Source of the DNA: Telopea speciosissima
Taxonomy: Eukaryota > Streptophyta > Magnoliopsida > Proteales > Proteaceae
Length of the DNA: 64,000 bases
Direction of reading: 5' to 3'
NCBI RefSeq assembly: GCF_018873765.1
Contig: NC_057925.1
Location: 9,187,568 to 9,251,567 of the forward strand
Shown here in pieces: positions 47,801 through 59,800 of this stretch. The translations under genes and the position numbers were made by a program. The notes under the pieces are model-generated. The model saw nothing but the letters and a program-made list of their open reading frames with translations, was not told the DNA's origin and did no database searches. The stretch's first letter is position 1; each line of letters starts with the position of its first letter.

Positions 47801-50800
47801 GGACTCCTAATCAGTCTATCACTACCAACTTAAAGTAAATAAACTCAAAACGGAACTCTTAGGAGCTATTAATTATCCTAATTTAACTCAAACACTTGAC
47901 TATTAATCCCGTGTACTAACTTTAGCCCCATTTTATAGGTTCATAAATTAGGCTCCTTACAATGAAACCTAAAAAATAAAAGGTCCAACCTGTAATATAA
48001 TTACCCAAAGCTTAATTTCAGCCTGTTGGACTGACAACTGCTCCTTGGAGGCCTCCTAAACTTACAAATTGGCATCCATACGGGATTAATGTCTAATGGA
48101 ATTGCATCATTATCTCCTCTAAAGTGTTCACATATCAAGGGTTCATGGTATACAATTACCTTAAATGATGTCTTTTCAGCTTATTTTTCCCCCTTGGGAT
48201 ATAGAGGAAGGGCAAGGCAGAGAATATTCAGAAGAACTTAATGAAAATCAAGGACTGTACCAAGCAAAAGCTTACGAGAGGGCTGGGAGAGGGAAGAAAA
48301 AGGAATAAAACTTGAGACCATATTGTAAATGGAAAATGGAAGTTGAAAATATAACTGTTACTACAAGTTTATGAAGAAGCTCATACATCCTTTAAAGTGA
48401 CTATTATCTCGTTGAGAATAAGAAAAGCCTTTGAGTTTCCCTCCAAATCATTCTGCACAAAAAAAAAATTGAACCAGTTGGAACCATTTTTAAAAAACAG
48501 CACACGTGTAGAGTAACTTAAGAATAAAATCTCAAATGTTTGATGAACAATAGAGTAGATTCAGGATGCAACATCAAATGACATAAAAGTAGTTCATCAA
48601 AAAGAATAAAGAACCTAGAAGCGATTGTTTCAAGACTAAGGCCACTTACAATGCACGCATTCTAAGCAGAAACAAAGAGATACAAGTACCAGAGCATGTA
48701 TAAATTATTTTTAATCCAGAATATTTATGAGTAAGATGGAATTAATCCAGACGAGGGCGGGCCTTGGTTCAACAGTAAGGTCCATTGCAACCTAGTGGTC
48801 GTGAGTTCGAGTCTAGAAACAGCCACTCCGCGAAGCAGGAGTAAGGCTGTGTACATTATGACCCTCCTCAAACACCACAGTGGCGGGAACCTTGTGTACT
48901 GGATACGCCCTTTTTTTTATAGAATTCATCCAGACAATAATATATTGTTCTCTCGATAGATAAAAATATGCCTCATAACACCACCAACCTTCTTTCTTAT
49001 AGATGAAACCAAATCTTGAAACATTGTTCAAGTACTCAGAATGCTAAATTTACAGTCTCCATTTGAGTAACAGGGGGAGGGGGGGAGTATGGAGGTATAG
49101 GATGCTGAACATATTGTGTAGGAACAGGCATCCTCTGTCATATTGGAATTTGATTATTTAGTTACATTACAATGACTATATTGAAAGCTGTTCCATTTTC
49201 AAGCTCGAGGCACAGTATTCTCAGCGAATTAAACTATAAAATGACTCCTACAATTATTATTAGAGCATAGAGAATGGTGCTCGGCATGTGAAGACATGTA
49301 GTGCAATACTTCAATCAAGTGCGTGCTTTTAACTATGACAAAAGAAAAGGGGAAACCTTGGAGGTAACAAAAGAAAGGTGCAAATTAACCTGATTTGGTA
49401 TGATTTCTATTTCAATTTCATGGGGTGATTTCTATTTGGAAATTATTTGGTTTGATTTTTGCACCTTATTTCAATGGAATAGAAATTCAATAGCTGAGCA
49501 GCAGTTCAATTTTGAAATTGAAATTAGTTTCACTTGCTCTTTAATGAGCACATGGTTAATTTGATGGGCAAAGCAGTAATTTCATGTTAACAATAAAACA
49601 CCACCCTTCTTCTTCTCTTGATGGTCTCGCCACCACCACCACGGCCATCACCATCGCCACTGCTGCCACCACCACCACCACACCACCTACACCTTCCCGG
49701 CCCCACCCCACCACCACCACCACCCTCTCCAAAGAAATATAGAGAATCTATTCTCAGAAATTGAGGACCTGCATGATAACACTTCTGTTTCTGGGCCATG
49801 TTTCTATTCCAGAAATGACTTTTTGTATTTCTGTTACTAGGCCAAATTTTTGGACATAAAAACGCGTTTGTTAACGCATAGTAATTTCTATTTCTGGGCT
49901 AGGAAAGAAATAGAAACACATTTGTTATGCACAATAATTTTTGTTTATGAAACCTTTATAAATTTTAAAAAATGACATTGAATACCCAAAAAAATTGGTG
50001 GAGGTGGTGGTGGTAGTGGTAGTGATGGAGGTGGCGGTGGTGGAAGTGGAGGAGGTGGTGGTGGTGGTGGCGGTGGTGGTGGTGACGGCAGTGGAGGTGG
50101 CAGTGGTGGAAGTGACAGTTGTGGAGACAGAGGTGGTGGACGTGGTGGTGGTGGTGGAGGCGGAGGTAGAGGTGGTGGTGGTGGCGGCGGCGGTGGCGGC
50201 GGCGGCCGGTGGTTGAAGTTTCATTGGGAAGTGGTGTTTTATTTTGACCATGAAATTACTGTTTTGCCCATCAAATTAACCATGTGCTCATTAAAGAGCA
50301 ACTCCCCCCTTAATTTCTTCCTTTTATTTCTGGGACAAAAGCTTCAAATTGTAGCTTCTTTTTTTCTATTTCTCAGCAATTTTTCTGTCCCGGTTCATTT
50401 CCAGGAACAAAAAAATGAACCGGTGTTAACGAACGGAAACAGAGAAATCAGGAAACAGAAGTGTTATCATGCAGGCCCTGAACTGCCAAATGGATTTCTT
50501 AGTTTTGAAATATTTCAGATTGGTGCAACCAAAACAATTTCAATTTCTTGATAAAAAATCCGTTTGTTGACTATTTCATGAAATCAATCTGAGATTGAAA
50601 TAAAAATCATACCAAATCTGGCCTAAACTTCTCAGGGCAATGATACTGGCCCAGACTGAAAATACACAGCCACCTATCAGGCTACAAACATATTCATTGA
50701 AAGGAGCTGGTTTCATCTGAAAATTGGAATAGCATTAAAAAATTATTTGGTGTTCATCAGCACTTCTTTTCTCTCCAGTGTCTTCCTATTCATATCTGAA

Positions 50801-53800
50801 CTTAAGTTAATTAGTTGCCAGATAGAGAAAGGGGTTAAGGATAAGAAAATGGTGCAAGAATGGAAGTAGGAAAACCCCATAACAGTACTGCCTGTCTCAT
50901 GTGCATGGTTCTATTTTAGTGTAATTTTATTGTTTTGGAGGTTAAATAAAAACCAAGATACTTCAAATAGTCCAACCGTATCACAGTAATTTTGAATCTA
51001 TGGAACTAACCAATAAAAAATTCTAACTCTGAGATCTCTTATTCCTATGTAAAATCAAAAATTAAAAATAAAAGAAACATAGATAAACAGTCAAAAACAT
51101 GTGGACTAATTAACTAACTCCTTCATATCATTTAAGGTTAGTTTCAGCCTTTGCTCTTTTTGTTCACCTATATGTCTCTTTCAATTAGATTCAACTTAGT
51201 CAAATGTAATTTATACCAGAATAAATAGGATATTGACCTTTAAAATATGAACCAATAAAATATGGAAACATGCAAAGCGGTTTTTCAGAGACATAATATC
51301 AACAGGTGGCTTCAGAATGAGGAACAGATCCAAAAGCTCATCGAATTTTGAAGACATAAACCACGTATGTTCCTGCAAACAACATCAGAATGCTAGATAA
51401 ATAAAAGAGTAAGAAAAAACATATGGAACATACAAGTACATTAAGTTCTCAGGAGACCTCAAGTATTCTGCTCAGAGTGTAGTATGCTTCAGGGATACCA
51501 ATTTCAGCAGTTGCCTAAATAACAAACAGTAGAAAGACAGTTTTAGGCTTTTAGCACTTGATGAGGAAGAGTCTACCCTTCTACAACCATTATTAGGTTA
51601 AGAAAAACGCAAATTTATATGAAATTGCACCTGTAAAACAGCCCTTGTACAGCAAAAAATTAGACCAATTAGATCCTGATTAGCTCCTTCAACAAGAGAG
51701 GATGCAAACTCCATTATTAGACACCTGCAAAAGTAGAGAGTTACTAAACTATGAGCTTCCTGCTGTAATTTGTTGTATCATGAAGAAAAGCCATCCATCT
51801 AACTCATTTAGACTTCTCAGAGGCTCCAAGACACATCTTTGATATCTTAAAACACAGAGCAAAAACCAACATGAGGTACAACCATGAATGTGACTTCATT
51901 TTCATCCATTCCTACAAATACTGGCATATAATATAACTAAAAGCAACAATTTGGAACTATTAGCACAGGATCCACTTTTTGGGGAACATTAATCGAAGCA
52001 ATACCAAGAATATTTCTAGTGAATCTCTTTTCCAATCCCTGGAGATATAGTTAACAAATAGACTAGTTGACACACTTTGATTTACTTGCAACCTGAAGTG
52101 TCAGTCTGTATTTTTCAACAAAAACCTATACATATACTTGACTCCATGGACTAATTAATATTAAAATAAACAAGAAGCATCACACAATTCCCAATGACAA
52201 GGTTTATTGATGCATCAAGGTTTATCATCAAATATTGACAAATATCCATCTCAACCAATTGGGGATATGGTTGTCAGAATGGCTTGTGGGTGGCTGTTGC
52301 CTGTTGGAGTACAGATGGGGTGCTGCTGTCAATTGTGTGGGGACGGCTTCAAGGTCAGTTTATTTCCCTGGTGCTCGGTAGTTTTGATTTAGGTGTATTG
52401 TGCATTTTGTGTTGAAGCTTACTACTTAAAAACTTAAGCTCATAAGTGGAGAAACCTCCCAAGTGTATAGACCCAACTCCAAGGTCCCGGTTAACCGATG
52501 TGAGACTATTCCAACACTCCCACTCACATGTTGCCCCTCTTTTTGGGTGGTCAATTGTGCGGCAGTTACTGCTAGGGAGGACCGAGTGATATTGCTCTAA
52601 TACTGTTAATTATGTGGACCACAGGCTAAGAGGTGTTTTTGATATTTGGTATTTATTGTTGATGTGCTTTTGTATAATGATGCTACATAAGTCTGTCCTT
52701 TACTGCAATTTCACCCTATTTAGTATTTTATAAATACATTGTGGGCTGTGCCTCTATCCTCTTACTTCCATCTCCTCTTTTTTTCCCTTTTTTGTTCAGA
52801 CCTCAGTTTTCCCTACTTTGTTTTGTTGGATCCATGTAAGCCAACCCCATTAAGTTGGGATAAGGCTGAGTTTGTTGTTGTTGTTGTATTGTGGAGGGCA
52901 AGGTTCAAGAACTTAGTTTCGGTACAGGTTTCTCCCAGCCAAAAAACCGAGTTGTGCCGAGATCTCGGCAAGTTGGTGTAATTTTTTTTTAAACTCGAAG
53001 GCTGGTTTTGGTGGGTTTTAGACCTAGTTTGGGCCTGAAACTTGGTACTCAGCCTATTTTAGGCCATTTAAACACAATGGCACTATCAGATTTTGCAAAA
53101 ACAAAGTCCAAATAGGAGTTTTACTTTGGACCCTAGGTTGGTAGGCGACGACGTACTAATAGGCTCTATTCTACACATAATTTAGTAATTGAAAGCAATT
53201 AAATCAGACAATTAATACAAAACAACTTAAATAAACATTACAAATGTAAAAAGGTACAATACATCAAACTTAAAATATTACATATTGTTGAGTTATGTAA
53301 CCCGATAAGGGTATTTTTGGTTTTTTCTTGTTATTTCCCTGTTATTAGCATAGTCGGCTGTACAGGGATATTCTTGTAATTCTGCCTTATTATTGAAAGA
53401 TATAAATGAAGGGGCTGAGTGAACAAACAACTCACTTAAGCCATTCTCCTATTTCCTGTTTAGCTAACATGGTATCAGAGCTAAACCCTAAAACCCTATT
53501 CTGATCTAAGTTCAAAAACTCCTTCTTCCTTCCATCATTTCCTCTTCTTCCCTCCTTCCTTCGATCTTCTTTCTCCTCTTCTTCTTGGTTCTTCTCCTTC
53601 ACTTTAGGGCAGCACTAACGAGGTGATCTTATGATCTAATTGCAGCCCTCAAACCCATCTCATCTTCTCCATGCCATAAAACCTATTTCTGCCCGATAGT
53701 TGCTGGTATTCCTTTTTGCGATTTTTTAAGCTCTCCAAGTTTTGAAGATTCAGCCTCAATTCCTTTGTAGGATGATCTTCCACTGATTGGGGCTTCCTCT

Positions 53801-56800
53801 GCAACCCTAACCAGCAACTATCCCCTTTTTTCATTCCTCCTTTGCAGTCCCTAACTACCAATCGATCCTATTTCTCTGTTTTTTATCTAAAACCCCAACT
53901 CCAATCGATTTCTTTGGGTTAGGGCTGCTGGGCTGCCTGTTGTAGCTGCTTCTTTCGGAGCTGTTTATTACCATTGAGAGGCTCCTTCGACCTCAATTTT
54001 AGCTACTATTTCTGCAACTTTTTTGGAATTCCAATTTTTTCCTATCTTGAGATCAATCTGCTCTCATATCAATCTCAAGGTTGCTGGTTCTTCTTGGCTA
54101 GTTACCTCGGGCCATTGCTTGTTCCCTTCATTGTTTGGCTGCACCAATGACAGGCTCAGACTCCTCTTCTGCAACCTCTGGGCTTGATGGACAGTCCCTG
54201 ACAGAATTCCTTCCCCTTGCTGCTCCTATCAAGCTCGATGGCACCAATTACCTCAAGTGGTCTCGGACTACCTACTTGACCATTGCTGGTCGTGGTCTTA
54301 CTGGCCATATCCTTGGGACTAACAGCATGCCGGCTGAAACTGGTTCTCTGGAAGAGAAGTGGATGTCATATGATGCTATGGTGATGTCTTATTTGATCCA
54401 CTCTATGCAACCAGATCTGTCCGACAATTTCTTGCTTCTGGAGACAGTCCATCAAATCTGGAGTGCCGCCAAGGAGACCTATGGACGCGTTGGGAATGAT
54501 GCTCAAGTATATGAGATTCACAGGAAGGCTCATGACACTACTCACAAGGAGTTGTCTGTTTCCGCGTACTATGCTGCCCTCAACATTTTGGAGGTTGGAC
54601 CATTGGACTGGTTTGAGTTTATTGCCCTGATTGTCTCTTGTATTCCTTTTTCATTTTCATCTTTTCCCCTCATAAATTTTCTTTTTAATACATATATCCC
54701 TTTGTAACTTAAACATATTCTTGTCATATATCCCTTTGTAACTTCTGTCATATATCCCCAAAAAGGAAAAGGACAAGTTGGATTATCTTCATCATCATAT
54801 GAAATAAATTCATCATCAAATATGACTCAATGGGTTTGTGAACTGAATAAGAGCCAGATAAAGATCCAAGTAATGAAACTTAACTTCTCAATGAAAAGTA
54901 ACAACATCAAGAATATCGAACTCAAAAAGTATTTAAGGGATATGAAGTAAACAGAACAAAAGGACATATTTATTACCTTTGTGAGACTTCCTGTTCACTT
55001 TTCTTTGAATCCACTCCTTGTTCTACATCAACAGATGAACAATGACTCTCCAACTTGTCAAATTCACCCATTCCACTTACAAGCTTAGACTTCTCCAGTG
55101 TAGATAGGAAAATCTTCTTAACTTCTGAAGTCTCAGAGATAGATGCCATGCATCTAATAGCATCCTAAAGGAGCGAAGAAGCACTTAAAGATTGCACATC
55201 ATTTAAATTTTAACTAATTTCTTAGAAGTGCGAGTAATAGCAAAACAACATCAGCATGTATGGAGCAGCTCTTCTTAAAGTGATAGAATTGCTTATCCTA
55301 CAATGATTGTCACGGTATAGAACGTATACCGAGGTTTTAATATAAAAGAGAAAATGTTAAGACAAAAGTACAGAAGTGGTAGACAAATGACCATAGCCTA
55401 TAGTTTATGCCTGTTTTTGAAGATTTATTCCATTATCTTTGGCTTTTTCTTGATTTTCAGCCATAGAAAATCAAGGGCTTAACAGCCTATTGTGGCCATT
55501 CATTCTTCGACTTAGTCATTGGGCATGACAGATATTCAAGCACCTACTTGGGAGAACTATTTTTCGCTTCTGTTTCTATTGTCTTACAACTTTTTATATT
55601 GTTGATTAACATTGATTGTGAAAGGATACTTCGATCATTGGAACATCACGCAAACATTATAAAACACAAGGGGTAAGTACAAGGTAAATTCACCCAATTT
55701 CAAGGTTTTTTACTCCTCTTCGTTTTCTTCTTGTCTCTCTTCATTAGATCTTACTCTAACTCATTCATCAAATCTTCATCAAATACACAGATACATAAAT
55801 CAAATGACCTTGGGTCATATCATCTGATTACAACTCCCAGGATGTCTCAATGCGGGATCACTCTGCTAATCTTCTTATGCATAGCCTTCTTTCCAAGGTA
55901 GGTAGGCAATATGTTGTTTGAAATTTATTGCATGACCAAAAAGATTATTAAAAAAAAAAACCCTGCAATGGTTTCTACATTGAACATTCCACATCCATTA
56001 TTAAGAATACATACTACTAGAGCTAATTATCCATTTCAAAGGAAAAGATAAAGCTCAGATTATTAGTAGTTTACAATTATCAATATGAAACACAGCATCA
56101 TATTTACGTTATCACAAACTTCGAAAAATTGAAATAAATGAATAACAGAGATGGAGAACCTTCAAATATTTGCGACTCTCCAGAGTTGAAACAAAGAACA
56201 CATCAGTAAGAGCCTGAAGCAACTCCACAGAATAAACTGACATAGCCCTAATGTTCTTTTTGGCAATTTTCTTCGAGAATTGAAAACGGACTTTTGTGGA
56301 TTCCATTAAAGAATCCCTTCCAGTGCAGTCAGTTGACCCTTTCATAAGCTCATTAGCATCTTGAGTAGACCTAAGTACACTTCTGTTTTGATTGACAAGT
56401 TCCTAGAGAAAATAACCATGTTAGAAGCAGAAAATACGAATTTAAGAGTTAAGACGACATGAAGAATGCCAAACCATCTAGATCACAATTCTGACCATGA
56501 CTGAAGCAGAAGGAATACTTAACATGATACATTTGTTAACAATGATTCAAACCTGCAAGGCAAGGGCAACATTTTCAAGCATAGATGAGTCCTTCTTGAG
56601 AAAAGATATAAATAATTTGGCCAAAGGTTCAAACTTTCGATGTGTGTCAGTCGGATAGCGACAAAAGGCAGGCAGCAGGTCCCAGATGCCACAAGCATAA
56701 GTTCGTAGTTCTTGTCGAAGAGGTGATTTTTTAACTGAAAAAATAAATGCAAGTTCCAGAAATTGGTATAGTATTGTATGAAACCTTTAATAAGAATAGA

Positions 56801-59800
56801 AACAAGAACTGGTAAAGAAAAGCAAAATGAAAAACAAAAAGGAGAGGAGGGAGAAAGAAGAGATGACCTTGCTCCTTGGTCCTTACCATAACACATTTGG
56901 AAATTACACAAAATAACTAACCCACACCCCAATAAGGACAAGTAGTTGAAAACTGGAACAATAAAGAGAACTTCTCCAATTCTCAACACAAATTTTTTTA
57001 TTTTTTGGTACGATCCCTGGAGGCTGTGTTTGATTGTCAAGAGAATGTGAAAGTATATTAAAGTGCAGGAAAGCACACTTTTTACCCACTTCCTCTCATT
57101 TTCCAAGTTTTTAGTTGTTCAAAGAATTTGTGTCTCGTTGCACCTCTGTATCTTTCTCCATATTTTTTCTTAAGTAGGCTAGTTACAACTTCATACCAAA
57201 ATTGAATATTTGGTGTGAGAGCATATGAAAGCTCAAGAAGGGTGGGTCCCATTCACCCTTTTTTCACTTCCTTAAATTCTTAGACTAAAGAAACACTAAA
57301 ATTGGAAATTATCTCATTTTCCTCCACTTGACTTGACTTTACTATTTCCACGTTCTCCAAAGACTTCAATTTCTCACACAGTTTTACATTCTCTTGACAA
57401 CCAAACACAGCCAAATAGTAATGACACCTTCATCCTGGAAAAAGCACAATGCTATATTTGATGGGCCCAACAAGTGAAGTAAAGGAAAATGCGGTCCCAA
57501 AGGCTAGAGAAAACGAAGTGAATGAAAATGGGCATTTTCCCAATGATGTTTGGATAGTCACAAAATATCAGCTAGTGGACTTCAGTTAAATGAGCATCGT
57601 TGGATAATCTGCCTGTCTTTACTGGCAAAGAACCCTAAAAATAGACAAATGGCTATGAAACTTTAAGATCCAACATCACTTCATCAGCATCTAGTCTACA
57701 GATGAATAAGGTTTTGGGAGGGGACACAGATGCTACCCGCACCCCGGATATTAATATTAAATCTCATTCTATGGCACGTAGATGGAGCAGAGGTCTATGT
57801 CGATGAACTGTTCTCCCTGGTCATCAAGCTAACCCGTAAGATCATTGACCAGTTCACAGGGTTGACTATAGAGGACAGTTTCCTCAACCAAGAATGGGGA
57901 AAATTCATCGACGATGACTTCACGGACCTGCATCCAAGTACAAGCCCTGACAGTGAGGCGTACCTGAAGGCACACCCTGTGTCGTGCCATATCGATACTT
58001 CATTCGTTGATGAGGTCAGCTTCGCTGTTGGGAAGCTCTTCGAGATCACGGGGCACACACCATGATGGAAGAGGGGTAGGTTACTGACCCTATTTTGTTG
58101 CTTGTTTTTACCCTCTCTAAGTCCTTGAAGTGCGGGTCAAAGCCCGGACCTTTGAAAACTTAAATTGCCTCTTTCTTGGCATCGGAGGCAAGGCCGGATG
58201 CAAGCTGACTGGTTGCATCCGTGTCCGATGCTGCTTTCAAGCCTTTTATGTTTGATTTTGTGTGGGGGGCCCACATGCCTGTGTCTCGGGTGATGCCGAT
58301 GCCCCCGGGCATGGCTAACACCTACCCTAACCCCCCTTGCTATGGCTGCCTATTGAGTGGGCCCTTGGGCCCAAGTCATGCTTGAAATAGGTTAATGTAC
58401 TTTAGACATTAAAAGACCTTAGCCAAACAAGGCCCAAGCTATATCCTAAAATGAAGCCTACAAGACCCAAGTTATGTTTATAATGGAGTTTAAATGAGTT
58501 AAGATGTGTTTCCTTGTTAGAGACATTAAGAGACTCTACCGAAACAGCCCCTAAGTGGACATTTAAGCTACCCTACCCAAACAGGCCCTAGGCTAACAAC
58601 TAAGAGGCCCTAGCCAAACAGGCCTTAGTAAGGCACTTCTATAAGTAGGATAGCTAGGGGTATCCCTTAGCCATTTGTCATTTCTTTCTTTCCTAACCTA
58701 ATCGTGAAAGGAGAGGAGAGCTTTGAAGAGAGGAGGCAGCAAGGAGGAGAAGAAGGTGGGATCGGTTGCTTGTGCTTGGATCTATAAGGAGGAACTCTTG
58801 TGTATCTCAAATCAGGTAGGCCAAGAACACTCTTGTCTCTCTCCCTTCTCTTTTCTCTTTTTTGGTTGAGCTTGGATGGCTCTCCATGTTTCAATTTTGA
58901 GCTTAGATGGCTTTCCTTGTTTCAGTTTTGAGCTTGGGGTTCCTCGTGGAACCAAATGGTTTAGCCTAAACTGTATTTTTGGGACTCCATTAATGTGGTA
59001 CAGTCCTATTAGAACCTCTATTAAGACCTCCTGTTGAATCTCTTTGATCCTAGAGTTTCAACCACCAAAGAAAACCCCAAATCTGGATTTTGAGCAATTG
59101 ATCCTCTAAATCCCTCAATCATTTGATGTTGGGTACTTCTAAGACATTAATAGACCCTTGGACACCCCCTCCCTAGCCCCTTGGAACTTAAAGAACCAAA
59201 TGGGGCAAATATGGGCTGTTAAAGACCTTAAAATCGCACTTGGGTAGCATTGGATGCAGCGTCCTGCGTGCATCCGATGAGGCCTGAGCCTGCAGGAAAG
59301 GTCAGATGCAAGGTCGGATGCAAGACCCTGTCTGCATCCGATGTTGCTTTCGATGCTGTTTTAAAGCTTATAACTTACAAAACTTTGATGGCTTCTCTAT
59401 GAGGCCTTCCCTATCCCTTCTAACTCTCTTACATGCTTTCCTAGGTATCCTTATGCATACGAGAAAGTTATCTAAACGGTAATTGATTTGTGAATACAAG
59501 ATCTATAACGAACAATCGGTGAGTGGGTTTGGGTGATTGTTTGGTTTGATCATATTAAGCATATGTTTATTATACGAATTGCATCATTGTAAAACATGTT
59601 GCATAATTGCATTACTTAACTTGAATATGAGACGATATGATGATGTTGTGATATGTGTTTCATCTTTGTATCAGGAAATGGTGCCGGGAAGTATCGGTAC
59701 CGGAACCCCAGAAAAATTTGTGAACTTATATTGCATGCCATGATGATCTATATGCGTTGTGTCGTACTGGTACCCGGGTGCTAGATGGCATGGGACGGTG

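Larger units (their letters stand above)
49388..50625. repeat. Inverted-repeat (foldback) element cluster
   Basis: Outer ends are inverted copies: GATTTGGTATGATTTCTATT near 49391 and its reverse complement near 50601-50625. Inner blocks also pair inverted: TCTTTAATGAGCACATGGTT near 49540 with AACCATGTGCTCATTAAAGA near 50278, and CCTGCATGATAACACTTCTG near 49767 with its complement near 50458. The order of inner blocks is not a simple mirror, so this is probably two nested or rearranged MITEs. No clean target duplication was found. Confidence 0.75.
48453..51237 (-). other. RRP12-like intron (2.8 kb)
   Basis: Contains a full-length Au-type SINE (48753-48921) and an inverted-repeat cluster with trinucleotide microsatellites (49388-50625). 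No exon is missing by frame. Confidence 0.7.
51725..54976 (-). other. RRP12-like intron (3.3 kb)
   Basis: Contains an RTE LINE tail (52741-52888), a Copia 5' fragment (53286-54597) and a short repeat TCATATATCCCTTTGTAACTT around 54690-54760. No exon is missing by frame. Confidence 0.7.

Noticed and set aside
49925..50251. Long open frames on both strands (Thr/Ser-rich and Val-rich)
   Set aside because: Produced by the trinucleotide microsatellite; no real protein.
52420..52640. Possible transposon terminus with a 'gtgagactattccaacactccc' style motif
   Set aside because: Resembles a common plant repeat, but ends and duplication could not be defined.
56519..57106. 195-codon minus-strand frame
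   Set aside because: Out-of-frame reading across the true RRP12-like exon 56553-56734 and its intron.
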